Shown here piece by piece: positions 21,395 through 33,570 of a stretch of DNA of 64,000 bases. Origin of the DNA: Eustoma russellianum (Eukaryota; Streptophyta; Magnoliopsida; Gentianales; Gentianaceae); assembly GCA_036186865.1 (NCBI GenBank), contig AP025055.1, positions 27,161,843 through 27,225,842 on the forward strand, in the 5' to 3' direction. The position numbers were made by a program, and so were the translations under genes. The notes under the pieces were generated by a model. It did not search any database, was not told where the DNA came from, and saw only the letters and a program-made list of their open reading frames with translations. Every line of letters starts with the position of its first letter. The first letter of the stretch is position 1.

Positions 21395-22700
21395 TTGATG
21401 AACTTTGGCCCGTTTGTGGCTTCAAATCAAGGTTCTCCTAGCAGTTCCAGTCATTCTCCAATAAATGTGATACCTGGCGCGGTTGATCCGTCGGAAGATC
21501 CACTGTACATCCATTTTAGAGATAGTCCTTCCCTGGTGCTTGTACAACCATTGTTGGATGGTAATAAATGCATGCACCAGAACATTTCATAGAGCACTTG
21601 AGTCAAAGAATAAGGTTGGCTTCATCACAGGTATCATTCTTAAACCTCTGGAAACTAGTCGTAAATTTGCTACCTGGATAAATGCAAATAATATGGTTGC
21701 TTCTTGGATTGTGAACTCTGTTGTACCATCCATTGGAAAAAGTGTGATGTGGTTTGATAATGCTCTAGACATTTGGAATGATCTGAAGCATAGGTATCGT
21801 ATTGCAGATGTATTTAGACTATCTAACTTACAAGAACAATTTTATGCTACTAAGTAAGAAGACGGTTCTGTGACTGAGTACTACACAAGACGTAAGTCCT
21901 GTGGAAAGAACTCATGGTGTTGAGAGTCATTCCTAATTGTGTGTGCAATAGATGCACATGTAATGTTTCCAGTCAGATTAACAAATTCATAGAAGATGAT
22001 CATGTTATAAGGTTCATAAAAGGACTTAATGATGAGTATGAACCTGTAAAATCACAAGTGTTGCTGTCTAGTCCATTACCGGATTTAAAGACAACCTTTG
22101 CTATGGCAGTAAAATTAGAGAGAAAATTGTATTATTCTGGTGGCCAAAGCCAATTCACAAATAATCAATCAATTGTTCTTAACACTAATGGTATGCCAAG
22201 ACAAGGAAATTTTGGGTATAGGTCTGTAAGCCCCAATGGAACTAGTGTTAGTTGGCAGAAGTCTGGTGGCAGAGGTGCCAGGAAAGAGTTTCAGAACCAT
22301 AAGTCTGTTTATAACTCTAAGGCACCTGTATGCACTCATTGCAACATGATAGGCCACATGGTGGACAGATGTTATAGAAAGCATGGCTTTCCTCCCGGGT
22401 ATGAGGGTAAGGGACAAGTAAACTGTGTAAGTAATGATGCTAGTATGCACCAAGATCCTACTGTGTATGCCCAATCAGATGGTGATTCTTATCAGGCAAA
22501 TGATGTAGTGTATGACAATGTTACACATGTGACCCCTTCCTTAACACATGAGCAATATATGCAACTGATTGGTTCACTGCAAGAGCACAAGGACAAAGGA
22601 ATTCTGATTGGTCCAAGTGCTGCAGAAGTGTCAAAGAACCATCACACTGTACTGTCAGCCCAACAAGTCACTGACTCTGGTAAGTGGAAAGGTAATGTAA
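21395..22700 (+). pseudogene. Copia-4 gag with CCHC zinc knuckle (broken)
   Basis: ATG at about 21398 (MNFGPFVASN) just past the primer binding site. The copia gag motifs DPSEDPLYIHFRDSPSLVL and ALESKNKVGFI are in two different frames, with the shift near 21565. A TAA near 21858 and another frame change near 21900 follow. From 21914 one frame runs on for 444 codons and carries an intact CCHC knuckle, CTHCNMIGHMVDRC, at about 22330-22371, followed by the HGFPPGY motif. It is the particle and RNA-binding part of the polyprotein. The homologous gag of Copia-5 is uninterrupted, which shows where the breaks are. Confidence 0.87.
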
Positions 22701-23995
22701 TGCTTAATGTTTCTCACATATGGATATTGGATTCAGGTGCTACATATCACATCTGCTGTTCCCTTTCCTTCTTTGATTCCTATCAGCATGTAATTGATAT
22801 GTCAGTTAAATTGCCAAATAATCAGTCAGTCACTGTTAAAAATATTGGCACAGTGAACATCTTTTCTGATCTCAAACTACATAATGTACTGCATATACCC
22901 TCTTTTGCCTTTAATCTGATATCCCTTAGCAAACTTACAATGACTGGTGACATTGACTTATCATTTCACTCAAACATGTGTTATATTCAGGAGCATGTGA
23001 ACAAGAAGATGATTGGTTCATCTGAAGTGTACCAAGGACTATATCATCTAATTGACCAGTCTCTATGTAATGCACCCGTGGTTAGTTCATGGCAAGCATT
23101 TCCAGTCTCCAAGCCTTCTTCTTTTCTTTTTCACTCCCGGCTTGGACATCTTGCTTCATCCAGAAAGAAAAAGATCAACAAGCTTGATTCCTCAGTTGAC
23201 ATCTCTTTTAATCTTGAATCATGTACTATATGTTTCCTCGCAAAATAGAAAAGACTGCCCTTCCCCACTTCCCACTCTGTAACCCATTCCCCTTTTTCTC
23301 TCATTCACATGGATATATGGGGCCCTTATAAACACCCCATCATGTACAACCAACGATATTTTCTCACCATTGTTGATGATCATAGTAGGTATTGCTAGAA
23401 TTTTTTGATGAAAACAAAGGTAGAAACCAGAAACATTATAGAAAGTTTCTAGAATTTTGTACATGTACAATTCAATGCCAATGTAAAGGTGATTAGGACT
23501 GACAATGGTCTTGAGTTCAATATGAGTGCATTCTTTTCTTCTAAAGGCATTATACACCAAACAAGTTGCATGTACACACCTCAACAAAATTGCATTGTTG
23601 AGAGGAAACAACAAGCTAGAGCCCTTAAACTTCAATCTCACATTCCCACTTCCTATTGGGGGTTCTGTATACAGCATGTCTTATATTTGATAAACCTGAC
23701 TTCTATTACTCTTCTAAACCAGAAAGCTCCCTATGAGATGCTTTACAACAATCTTCCTTCTTATAGTAATTTCAAGGTCTTTGGCTGCCTGTGTTATGCC
23801 ACAATCACCTCACCATCTAAAGACAAACTAAGTCCCAGAGCAAGAAGAAGCATTTTTCTGGGCTTGTCTCACAATACCAAAGGGTACATTCTTCAAGATT
23901 TGGCGTCTAGAGATATATTTATCTCTATGGACGTTATATTCCATGAATCCATATTTGCTTTTTCTTCTGATTCATTACAATCCTCACCAACACAT
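22701..23995 (+). pseudogene. Copia-4 protease and integrase (broken)
   Basis: Protease motif WILDSGATYH with D-S-G at 22730-22738. The GAG-pre-integrase HHCC zinc-binding residues follow (FHSRLGH and CTIC, about 23130-23240). After a TAG at 23246-23248 the integrase core shows MDIWGPY (about 23309), TDNGLEF (23498 on) and VERK (23598-23609), the D,D,E catalytic triad. Further stops lie near 23396 and 23450, and the frame changes before 23489. The C-terminal GKGYILQDL-like motif appears near 23880-23905. The frame is then cut by the solo LTR at 23996. Confidence 0.86.
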
Positions 23996-26900
23996 TATAG
24001 CACCCCGCACCCCGGCCCAGCCGAATACGGTGCACACGCCGTACTTCACTAAGGAGAGTACCAGGCGTCGATCCATAACATGTCGTAGTCCATGATAAAA
24101 TACATGGATTTTCATGCTTAAAAGTCAACAAGTAAGCGAAATCGTGGCAGAATAAAAACCGCAAATTAAAAACGTCTACGAAATCATTCTTAGTTTTACG
24201 ACCCAAATCATAAGTACGGAAATTCCCAAAAGTAGCTGTTTCCCATTACAATTACATAAAAAGTCATTGATCACAACCAGCACGTCATGTATCATAAGCT
24301 ATCCATCTTTCGTGCGTCTCACGAGTAAGGGACCCTTGGTTCATCCTCAATCCATTCTACCTTGTTCCCTGCAGCCTCTGGGAGAAAAAATAGGGGGTGA
24401 GTGACAAAGTCACCAGAAAGTATACTATAAATAATCGAGGATTAAATGGAAAGTACATACAAGAACCGAACCCCAAAAAAAATTCGGTTTAGAGACATAC
24501 CTGACCTCCATCCAATACCCGTTAGTGATCAACACTTAATGCGTCATGATCATAACTTAAGCAAGATCATCACTTATTAAAGAACGTAACAATAAAAGAC
24601 CACAACTTGTATAAGTTTGTAACATGTCAAGGATCATCACTTAACAAGATCATAACTTAGGAACTACCAAGTTATAACAACTTAGTCCAAGTATCATGTG
24701 TCATTAGTCGATGACTCATTAAATGCGACATGCATGCATATGTACGTGTGATGCATCATGATAAAAATGAGGATATGATCTTTCGTGCTTTTCTTTCAAA
24801 ACATCATCGTCATCAAAACAATGGAGTGTTCAGATCTATTCACCCGGATCTGAGGCGGTAACTTCTCCCCTCCGAATCTATTATTCTCAGTTTCGGAACG
24901 GTAACGTCATCACTTATCAGGTCTATTCTCTCCAGGCCTGAACGATCCATATCATCCGATCAATTAACCCCGGATCTGGAGCGGGTCCTTACTGGCCAGG
25001 AACATACACACGGTACCGGTGGGAAGCGTTCTTTTTAAAACCGAATCTTTTCTTTAAAAACGCTTTTCATCTTTCTTTCTCATAAAATCAGTTCCATAAA
25101 TCATGTAAATGACGATGATGAAATGCATGACATGTACTATGCAATTCATGATATAATGCGTTACATATACACATATGTACAACTCATTCCTTATGTTGGA
25201 AAAATTTCCAGCATTATCAATCCATATACACGGCCTCAATCCCTTATGGTTAGGCCCACTATCATGAGTGTTTGTCATACATATGCATAAAAATGTCCTT
25301 TCTATTCATAATAGAATTATCGTGACGATATAAAATGTGTAAGACACTTAGTCTAATTAATTGCGAAACAAGGGCTGCTGAATTTCGGCAATACAGCGCC
25401 CTTTCTTTTGTCTTTCATGTAAGCCCATTAAACTTATTTTAATTTGGGCTGGCTTTGGGAAACTATTATAAATATACCGTTAATTAGTGATTGTAAGCTC
25501 AAGCCGTATAACTAAGCCTAAGTCAATTAGAATAAGGCCTTATAATAAGTTCCTCAATTCTGCCCAAAATTTTAGATTAGTGACGCCCACTTAATTATGG
25601 TGTTTACCCTTCAATTAATGATTCTAAGATAAGTGGCTTACATAAAAGGGTTCACATATGTCTTAAGTTGTTGACATAAAGGTTTCGCGGATTTATAATA
25701 TCGTTAAAGGAATTATTTACTCTTTTTCCCAAAACCTTCACATGCTGAATTCAATAATGACCGATTTTACTACAAATTTTATTGTGACCAAACCATAAAC
25801 CCTTTTTGAAAAATTCCAGCTCTCAAGCTTTGTAAACGCATAGGGTTAGTTTCCTGCCAAGAATCAGCCCAATTGCATATTCTTAAGGTCCATTTCCTAG
25901 TCAATCATTATGTCACATGAAATCTGTTTAGCCCAGTAATTTTTCAGCATGACCAGTTTTAATAACAATTCCGCTAAAAATAATCCATAACTCCTTTTAA
26001 CGAAATTCTAACTCTCACATTTATTATACACATAGGGCCAGTGTCATACCACAAATAAACTAAATTGAATGTCTCTAATGCCCCTTTTCAGGTCCTACAA
26101 GCCGGCCTAAAAATCTGCCCTGCTCCAGTGAGTTTCAATTTTGTTAAAATTCCTTTCTAAATGGTCCTATCTTGCCTTGTTTGACTTAAGCACCTCACTA
26201 AACATCAAACACACCTTTAACATGGAAATTTACAGATTCCATATATTACAAACATCATATACTCATCCCTTCAAAACCGCTTGAATAACACATACATCAT
26301 TCTTTGGGCCATGTACATTATGTTCACACTCAAATCAAGCCTAGGTGAAATTGGTGTGTACACACCCTAACCCTCAAACAGTCCGTATATACACATGCAA
26401 GGGCGAAAGTGATAACTCCATAATGAACATAGTAAAGATAACACATAAAGCATCCATCTTTGTCACATTTCATCCGATAAGATTCCATTTCTTACGAAAC
26501 TACCTATGTTTTCCCCTTTCTCCCTCCAACCGTCCCCCATCAATGAAAAAGACAAGATCTTTATCACATTCATCCTAAGTTTACCACACAGCCATAGTTA
26601 AAAGTAATAAAGAATTCACCTTTAGGGCAAAACTCACACATGCACCCTAAGGCCGAAAGTTTCATGCATCAAAGCTTAGCATTCCACCTCTAAGATTGAA
26701 TCATAAAATCATCTAGACATTCAAGCATGCACTTTCACATTCAAGCCACAATTATGTATAGTGTACTTGCCTTCATAGTCATTGGATCTTGCTTGAATTT
26801 GTTGGCACGAGAAGTACTCCCTCCCACCTTTTCCTATTACATACGGTTTATGGGATATTTGTTAGCCACTTCTTTAATTACATAATACAACTACGTTGAG

Positions 26901-28138
26901 GGTTAGATGGTCTTACCATTTGCATCTTGAATGGGTTGAGGAAAATCCACTCTTGCTAAGGCACTACCCTTGTTTGATGTCTTGAAAACCTTCACCTAGA
27001 GCCGTGATGTTCACGGTTTTGTCAAAGAGGGAGATGCCATACGAGCTTCATCCTTTAAAGTGTAACTTACTAAAGATTATTGATGTTTGTCTTACCTAGA
27101 CAAGCCTTGAGGTTGGAGTGGTTCTTGGACCTTCTTGGCTCAAATGCCCTGCCGGTTATCTTTGAGAGAGAGAAGGGAATAGTTGGAGTGACTTCTTGGA
27201 TAGAGATTACTTAAGAAGGTGTTAAAGAGGCTTCTGTTCAAAAGAAAAGGAATTAACCCTTCTTGGGTAGGGTAACCGGCGGTTCATCATAAGGGAGAGG
27301 AAAGGTCATCTTTAAATGAATAATCCTCTTACACCCAACTACATCATTCTTTTAAGGTTTCTTAATGATTTTGAATTCAATGACTTACCTCCTAAGGCTT
27401 TATGGCCGAAGTACTGGTGGTCACCAATACATGTATGAGACTAAGTCCATTTTCCCCATGACCCTAGCTTGCCCACCTTCCTATTTATCCATATGTTTAT
27501 AATTGTGTAGGTTTGTGTATTTTTCATATATAGCTCTTTAGGTAAACTTTTCGTAGGCTATAGTCTATTCCTCCATTTATCACATTGTAGTTCCCAGTCT
27601 ATACTATATGTATATATGTATATACATATATGAGTTCGTATATGCACGGAGCTCTCCTCATACAAACGTGTCAGATAACTTGCTCTCCACCAAGTTGAAT
27701 TTGTTAGGCCCTAAAAGTTGCTATGGTTAAATGATAAAGCTCTTCTTGTCCTCCTTTAAGAGGGTACCCGACGGCCATAATGGTGATGGAAGGGAAAGGT
27801 TCCTCATGTTTAAGACACCGTTATGACATGTATTAAAGACTCAATTATGCCAAACTTTCTGGGTTTGTATAAAGAATCTTAACCCACTAGTTGTTCCTTA
27901 AGACTCCATGGCCGAAAACTCATGTGTGTGTATTTAATTCAATTGCATCTTATCCATGCTCCCTAGCATACCCATTTTCCTATCCTAATATATATATAAA
28001 AATATATATATCTATATATATATATATACATATACACGTGTTTGTGTATCTTTAGTTGTTGTCCTTTGAAGGCATTTTCCGTGGAACCATAATACAGTAA
28101 ACCACTCATTACATTGCAGCCCAAAATGCAACGTATAC

Positions 28139-28192
<54 letters not shown>

Positions 28193-28685
28193 GTCTTGTA
28201 CCACATATATATATATAGCCTCTTAATTCTTACGTTAACTACTATTGTGGTTAAAAGAGTGCCATGGACTAACCATGGGTTTGAACCCGTTGGTTTGGCG
28301 TCATTAGTGCCCTTACTAAGCTTGAGTCACTTTTTAGGAATTTAATGAGAAGGCTACTAGGAGATAATTCTTAATTTCCATCTTGATCCCTAATCCATCC
28401 TTCCATGACACTTAAGGTTTCTAAGGAAATTTTCCAGGGTTTACTCTTCCTTTTTGCCAACCCCACAATGAAATTACATTATGCATATTATCTTGTGTAA
28501 TTGCCTTAGTAAGCCATTAAGAAGGGTAGCTATTTTTTTCTAGTAAAAAAATATTTCAGCACTCACTTGCTTCTTAGCTCATACTTTGGGGTAATATGCT
28601 GTGTTCCTTTACTGGTGACATAAACTTGAGTAAGGTCAAAATATTCTTCTTTCGAAATATTGTTCAACTTAGGCGAGGTACAACA
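23996..28685. mobile_element. Solo LTR, probably Ty3/gypsy (Tekay/Del-like), in Copia-4
   Basis: A 4690-bp block with no retroelement ORF interrupts Copia-4 between its integrase and RT regions. It is flanked by a perfect 5-bp duplication cacat (23991-23995 and 28686-28690). Its ends read TATAGCACCCCGC and GAGGTACAACA; the first is close to the TGTAGCACCCC-type start common in plant chromovirus LTRs, with TG changed to TA. The length suits Tekay/Del LTRs, which are the longest of the plant gypsy LTRs. Orientation is probably plus, judged only from the end sequences. The lineage is inference from end motif and length; the insertion boundaries are well supported. It holds a TA microsatellite at 28139-28191. 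Confidence 0.8.
28139..28191. repeat. TA microsatellite
   Basis: About 25 TA units in a row inside the gypsy-type solo LTR, with a shorter run near 28013-28028. Confidence 0.95.
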
Positions 28686-28690
28686 CACAT

Positions 28691-29270
28691 GACTCTTCCG
28701 CGCCTTAGTATTCTGAATACTCTAGTTTTTACTCTCCTACCACTAGCTGTGGCACTGATACTAGACTCCTTCCCGCTGCCACATCTAGGGGGCCCAACAA
28801 CAATCCTCTCCTCAGCATACTTTTCTTCCTCATCATAACTCTCCTCAGCATACTCAACACACTCATAATCATTCCCAACAACAACCCTCTCCTCAGTATA
28901 CTTCTAATAACCCCACTCAAATACTCATCAGCCAAATACTCATCAACCATCTCTCAGCAGTCCCAATAACCAATAGCTATCAGTCACAGAACAACCTCAT
29001 TCATCCTCAGACAATGAACAATTTAATGACCTTGTTCATAATTCCAATGACCCAGGGTCCATTCCTATCAACTCTATTGACATAGAGCTTCCTATAGCAA
29101 GACCTCACAGAACTAGACAACCTCCTTCCTACTTACAACAACATCATTGCAGGCAAGTAACAGACCAGTCAATGGCAATATCAGATTCAATTAAAACAAC
29201 CATCATGCCCAGCATACAAAATAGCCCTTGTCACACATCCCCACTCTCTGCAAAAGTACTTAACCTTTGA
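28691..29270 (+). pseudogene. Copia-4 integrase-RT linker, low complexity
   Basis: Resumes Copia-4 after the solo LTR. It is a Pro/Ser/Thr-rich region of the type found between integrase and RT. It has a short degenerate repeat, CCTCTCCTCAGCATAC, at 28805-28820, 28839-28853 and 28886-28901. No single open frame spans it. Confidence 0.65.
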
Positions 29271-30867
29271 TATGCTAACACCTAAATTCAAAGCATATGC
29301 TTTAAATATTAGTGCATGTACAGAGCCCAAAACTTATGCAGAAGCAGTTGGCTCTGTTGAGTGGCAGAAAGATATGGAGGCTGAGATAACCGCATTGCAA
29401 GAAAACAAGACATGGACGTTGACAGCATTACCACCAGGAAAGAAGGTCATTGGTTGTAAGTGTGTGTATAAAATAAAACACAAAGCTGATGGCTCAGTGG
29501 AAAGGTTTAAGGCGAAGCTGGTTGCTAAGGGAGATATACAGCAGCTAGGGGTGGATTATCAAGACATGTTCTCACCTGTATCAAAGATGAGCACTGTGAG
29601 AATGTTGTTGGCTATTGCAGCTAGGCAGAAATGGCATGTGCATCAACTGGACGTGAACAATGTCTTTTTACATGGTGAGTTACATGAAGAGATTTATATG
29701 CTTCCACCTCCAGGGCTGGTGTTACCACAAGAGTGATTAATTTGCAAGTTAGAAAGATCTCTGTACGGGTTGAAGCAGGCTAGTAGAGATTGGAATGCCA
29801 AATTAACAACCTTTCTGATCTCAAAGGGCTTCATGCAGTCTAAAATGACTACACTTTATTCACAAAGAGGACAGAGAGCTCATTGCTAGTGCTTTAGTGT
29901 ATGTAGATGACCTGATACTGGCCTGTGATGACTTGGAGGCAATTGAGTGGATCAAGGAAGCTTTACACAGGGAGTTTAGAATCGAGAACCTTGGTGATTT
30001 GAAATTCTTCCTAGGCATAGAGGTTGCAAGGTCTCACAAGAGAATGTTGATCAATCAGAGGAAGTACGCATTGGAGTTGTTAGAAGAATTTGGTTTTTTG
30101 GAATGCAAGCCAGCCATTAGCCCAATGGAGGTCCACCTGAAGTTGATTCATAATGATTCTGATCTATTTGAAGATATAGTTTCTTACAGGAGACTCACAG
30201 GTAAATTGATCTACCTCACCGTTACCAGGCCAGATATCTCATTTGCTGTGCAGCAGCTGAGTCAATTTCTTGACTGCCCTATGCTTAATCACTTGAGAGC
30301 TGCTCATAGAGTCTTATGATACCTTAAGGGAACCATTGGTAAATGACTGTTACTGCCCAGTGCAGGTGATTTGAAATTGAGAGCATTTGTTGATTCTGAT
30401 TGGGCTGGATACAAAGAGACTAGGAGGTTTGTGTCTGGTTATTGTGTATTTCTTGGAGAGGCATTGATCTCTTGGAAGGCAAAGAAGCAAACCACTGTGT
30501 CACGTTCATCAGCAGAAGCAGAATATAAAGCTATGGCATCTGTTGTGTGTGAAGTTCAATGGTTGCTATATCTGTGTAGTGATTTGAGGCTGAGAAATCA
30601 AGAACCAGTGGAGATGTTCTCTAATAGTAAAAGTGCGCTTTATATTGCTGAAAACCCAGTCTTTCATGAACGTACGAAGCATATTGAAATTGATTGCCAT
30701 ATAGTTAGAAATAAGGTGCAAGAGAAAGTGATTAAATTGATGCCCGTAAGAACACAATTTCAGCTTGCAGACCTGTTCACCAAAGCTTTGGACAACAAGC
30801 GTCTAAGTGAGCTCTTAGTGAAGCTTGGGGTTTGCAACATTTACAGCAAGCATGGCTTGAGGGGAGA
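29271..30867 (+). pseudogene. Copia-4 reverse transcriptase and RNase H (broken)
   Basis: The RT begins with the copia motif TYAEAVGSVEWQKDME (about 29330) and continues through KVIGCKCVYKIK (Trp replaced by Cys in the usual KWVYKIK) and LDVNNVFLHG (Ala replaced by Val). A TGA at 29734-29736, then a frame change near 29840, precede the catalytic YVDD at 29900-29911. RNase H shows FVDSDWAGYKETR (about 30386) and SRSSAEAEYKA (about 30500), and ends with LADLFTKAL. A TGA near 30317 and a frame change separate RT from RNase H. The last frame crosses the purine tract and reads into the 3' LTR as far as 31054. Confidence 0.88.
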
Positions 30868-31452
30868 TGTTGAAAATATGATGGGCTTAATCACAGATGA
30901 ACAAACGGATATCATGCTGGGAGAGCTGGATGGTGATGGGCAGAACCGCAATAATCCAAGAAGCAAAGGATCTAGACCGTTAAATAAGAAGCTTAATCCA
31001 TGGTGTTCATTAGTTGCGTTGGAGATTGAACAACTGGAAGACGGGATCACGTGATGGGCTGAAGCAGTAAAGTGTTGGAGAAGGAGGACGAAGGAAGAAG
31101 AAGAGAAGCGCTGGCGGGAAGAATTAAATATTAGTAAAATTACGATTATGCCCTTAGCTTTGTATTGTATGACAGCTAAGTAATAAGGATTTTCTTGTAA
31201 TTTCACAACCTTTTCTGTTAAAACCGTCCTCCTCTCTGTATAAGACTCGTTCGACGATATGCATTGCAATCCAAGAAGATATTTTGCGCTGTTATCTCTC
31301 CTGTTCTCTCCTTCCTTTCTTTCTCTCTTGTTCATTCTTCTTTTCTTGCGTTTGGTGTTTCGATTTGTGGTTTGATTTGATTTGTATGAGAATCATGGCT
31401 CGATCAAATTCAGCCATGAATATCTACCGATTTCAATTCTCAGATTTTCACA
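30868..31452 (+). repeat. Copia-4 3' LTR
   Basis: 585 bp, preceded by the purine tract GAGGGGAGA. It has 28 bp (31412-31439) not present in the 5' LTR, lying between two AATTC copies (31407-31411 and 31435-31439). The simplest reading is a deletion between those short repeats in the 5' LTR. Confidence 0.92.
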
Positions 31453-31457
31453 GTGTT

Positions 31458-32035
31458 TTCACAAAGTCCGAAAAAAAAAACCGGATCACTTCGCGACAGC
31501 CTAACCCTACAACTAAAACTTTGGTAACAATCTACAGAATCTCTTTGTCAAGAAGAGATACACCAAGTCCGATGATAATAGATTAAAACTGAAGAAAAAA
31601 TAATAGCCATATATGATTTCTTTTGTCATTCCATCTTCTGTACTTATGCCATCGTATTTCTTTGTTAAGAAAATTGTATTGACTTTGGTCAAAGACTTCT
31701 GTACGTATGTTCTCCTGTGTCTTTATGTACGAAATTATACTTGGTATGTTCTCCCAAAACAAAGGTCAACTAATTTTTAACAAAAATTTGAATAAATCGG
31801 CCGACGTAGAATTGAAAGCAACGAGCACTTGCAGGCATAAAGAGAAACAAATCTTTTCTGTTGGATTTGGAAGTAGAATTGAAAGGCCCTCAAAAGTATT
31901 TCAAGTTCTGACGAGGCACTAAAAAACCTCAACAATCATACAGTAAACAACTGTTCTGTAGATTTAATCCAGAGAAAACATACTAAAGAACGATAGAAGG
32001 ATATCTATAACTCTGAATGATGGACCCTTTGCCAC
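31458..32035. other. Host sequence, no gene recognised
   Basis: Continues the host stretch interrupted at 20811 and ends at Copia-5 (duplicated gccac, 32031-32035). The 71-codon frame at 31707-31922 has no recognisable domain. I see no RNA gene or repeat. Confidence 0.5.
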
Positions 32036-32519
32036 CGTCAAAGTAATTGGAGATTGTGATGGTTATGATTGATGATTGGGACCTTAGTGAATGAGCACAT
32101 GACCATGATCAGCTTGGAGCACGTGGTGTTGGCCAATCCCGATAGCTTGCGTCTGGTGTAATCAGTAGGAAGTGGAAGAAGAAGGAGAGCTCGGAAGAAA
32201 AAGGAAAGCTGGAGCGCGAAAGGGATTTAAAAATAGTGAATTTACTGTTTTGTCCTTATGTTGTAATGTAGTGTAAAAAGTAAAATAAGGGCAGTTTGGT
32301 CTTTCTTTTTGTAAGCGGTTATTTTTTTTTTGCTCCATCGTTGTATAACAGAGTGCAGCTGCACTGCTGCACTCAAGCAGACTGATATTTTTCCATTTTC
32401 TGCAACCAATTGGCGGTTACTTCCTTCTGGTCATTTGTCTTTCTGTTCTTGATTTTGTTCCTCTCTTTTCACTTTCGCAATTGCTTGATTGCTTTGCTTT
32501 AATATTCAAGAAATTCACA
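32036..32519 (+). repeat. Copia-5 5' LTR
   Basis: 484 bp. The first bases are CGTCAAAGTAATTGG where the partner has TGTCAAAGTAATTGG, so the terminal T has changed to C. Ends AAATTCACA next to the primer binding site. Confidence 0.92.
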
Positions 32520-32531
32520 TGGTATCAGAGA
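32520..32531 (+). other. Primer binding site, initiator tRNA-Met (Copia-5)
   Basis: TGGTATCAGAGA directly abuts the 5' LTR. It matches the initiator tRNA-Met complement in 11 of 12 positions. Confidence 0.88.
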
Positions 32532-32538
32532 CATTCGA

Positions 32539-33570
32539 ATGAAGTTTGGAACATTCATGGCAAACAGTGGATCCTCACGCTCTACGTCTAATTATAATGC
32601 TCATAACGTGGTTGATCCTTCGGAAGATCCATTTTATATACATCTTAGTGATAGTCCATTATTGATTCTAGTGCAACCGTTGCTTGATGGCAACATTTAC
32701 CATGGTTGGAGCAGAAGCTTCAAGAGAGCACTTATGTCCAAGAACCAGTTAGGATTCATCGATGGATCAATTGAAAGGCCTACTGAGACTGCACAGAGAT
32801 TTAATGGATGGATTAAAGCCAATAATATGGTAGCATCCATGTTGATCAATTCTGCTATTCCTTCAATCTGTCAAAGCGTTATGTGGTTGGACAACGTAGT
32901 GGACATTTGGAACAATCTCAAACACAGGTATGGTACTGCGGATGACTTTAGACTATCTGATTTGCAGGAAGAATTTTACAATATAAAGCAAGAGTCATCA
33001 ACTATTACTGAGTATTATACGAAGTTGAAGGTTGTGTGGGAGGAATTGTTGGTGTTAAGGTCTATTCCGGATTGCACATGTAATCATTTCCCATGTAATA
33101 TTGCAACTCAGATAAACAAATTTATAGAGGATGATTGTGTTATAAAATTATTAAATGGACTAAGTGATGATTTTGAGGCAGTGAAATCACAAGTACTGCT
33201 CACTACTCCACTTCCTGATTTAAAAACCGCATTTGCAATGGCTGTCAAGCTTGAGAGAAAACTTGCATATGCTGGTTCACAAGGACCTTTTAATAACAAT
33301 CCTACGGCAGTAATGACTGTTGGAAATGCATCTAGATTTTGTGGCAGAAATAGCAATGATGAAGTTGGTACAGGATATAGAAGAGAAGGTTACAAGTCCA
33401 ACTCAGGAGGTTCAAATACTCCTTATTGCACTTACTGTCATATGTCTAGATATACTGTTGATCGATGTTATAAGAAACATAGTTATCCTCCAGGGTATAA
33501 GCCAAGAGGACAACTTAATTGTGAAGGTGGTGATAATTGCAGTGTACAGCAAGATGATGTTGTGAATTAG
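32539..33570 (+). CDS. Copia-5 gag, uninterrupted (343 codons)
   Basis: The frame starts with MKFGTFMANSG eight bases after the primer binding site and runs to a TAG at 33568-33570. Copia gag motifs DPSEDPFYIHLSDSP, LLDGNIYHGWSRSFKRAL and LWEELLVLRSIPDC-like segments cover residues about 30-190. The zinc knuckle near residue 300 is CTYCHMSRYTVDRC: the expected GH is RY, so the metal-binding His is lost. This reading frame is the longest open gag in the window, but the knuckle defect and the stop before protease make a working polyprotein unlikely. It would form the particle shell and bind element RNA. Confidence 0.82.
   Translation: MKFGTFMANSGSSRSTSNYNAHNVVDPSEDPFYIHLSDSPLLILVQPLLDGNIYHGWSRSFKRALMSKNQLGFIDGSIERPTETAQRFNGWIKANNMVASMLINSAIPSICQSVMWLDNVVDIWNNLKHRYGTADDFRLSDLQEEFYNIKQESSTITEYYTKLKVVWEELLVLRSIPDCTCNHFPCNIATQINKFIEDDCVIKLLNGLSDDFEAVKSQVLLTTPLPDLKTAFAMAVKLERKLAYAGSQGPFNNNPTAVMTVGNASRFCGRNSNDEVGTGYRREGYKSNSGGSNTPYCTYCHMSRYTVDRCYKKHSYPPGYKPRGQLNCEGGDNCSVQQDDVVN

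Larger units (their letters stand above)
20812..31452 (+). mobile_element. Copia-4: full-length Ty1/copia element, interrupted by a solo LTR
   Basis: LTRs at 20812-21368 and 30868-31452, initiator tRNA-Met primer binding site, gag, protease, integrase, RT and RNase H in copia order. It is flanked by gtatt (20807-20811) and gtgtt (31453-31457), a 5-bp duplication with one later substitution. A gypsy-type solo LTR (23996-28685) sits between the integrase and RT parts. Without it the element is about 5.9 kb. Confidence 0.9.

Noticed and set aside
28012..28206. Tyr/Ile-rich 64-codon frame, possible membrane peptide
   Set aside because: Translation of a TA microsatellite.
28805..28901. Short repeats of CTCTCCTCAGCATAC as a possible satellite or origin
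   Set aside because: Three degenerate copies in the low-complexity integrase-RT linker of Copia-4; the repeat is most likely slippage in a Pro/Ser-rich coding linker.
20797..31335. Antisense ORFs of 160 and 164 codons at 20797-21279 and 30841-31335 that look like a conserved gene pair
   Set aside because: They are the two copies of the Copia-4 LTR, so similarity comes from LTR duplication, not from coding constraint.
31707..31922. 71-codon plus-strand frame in host sequence, possible small gene
   Set aside because: No recognisable domain, no composition or context signal; length is expected by chance.
5730..32531. Initiator tRNA-Met-like matches as possible tRNA genes
   Set aside because: Only about 12 bases match, each directly at an LTR end; they are primer binding sites.
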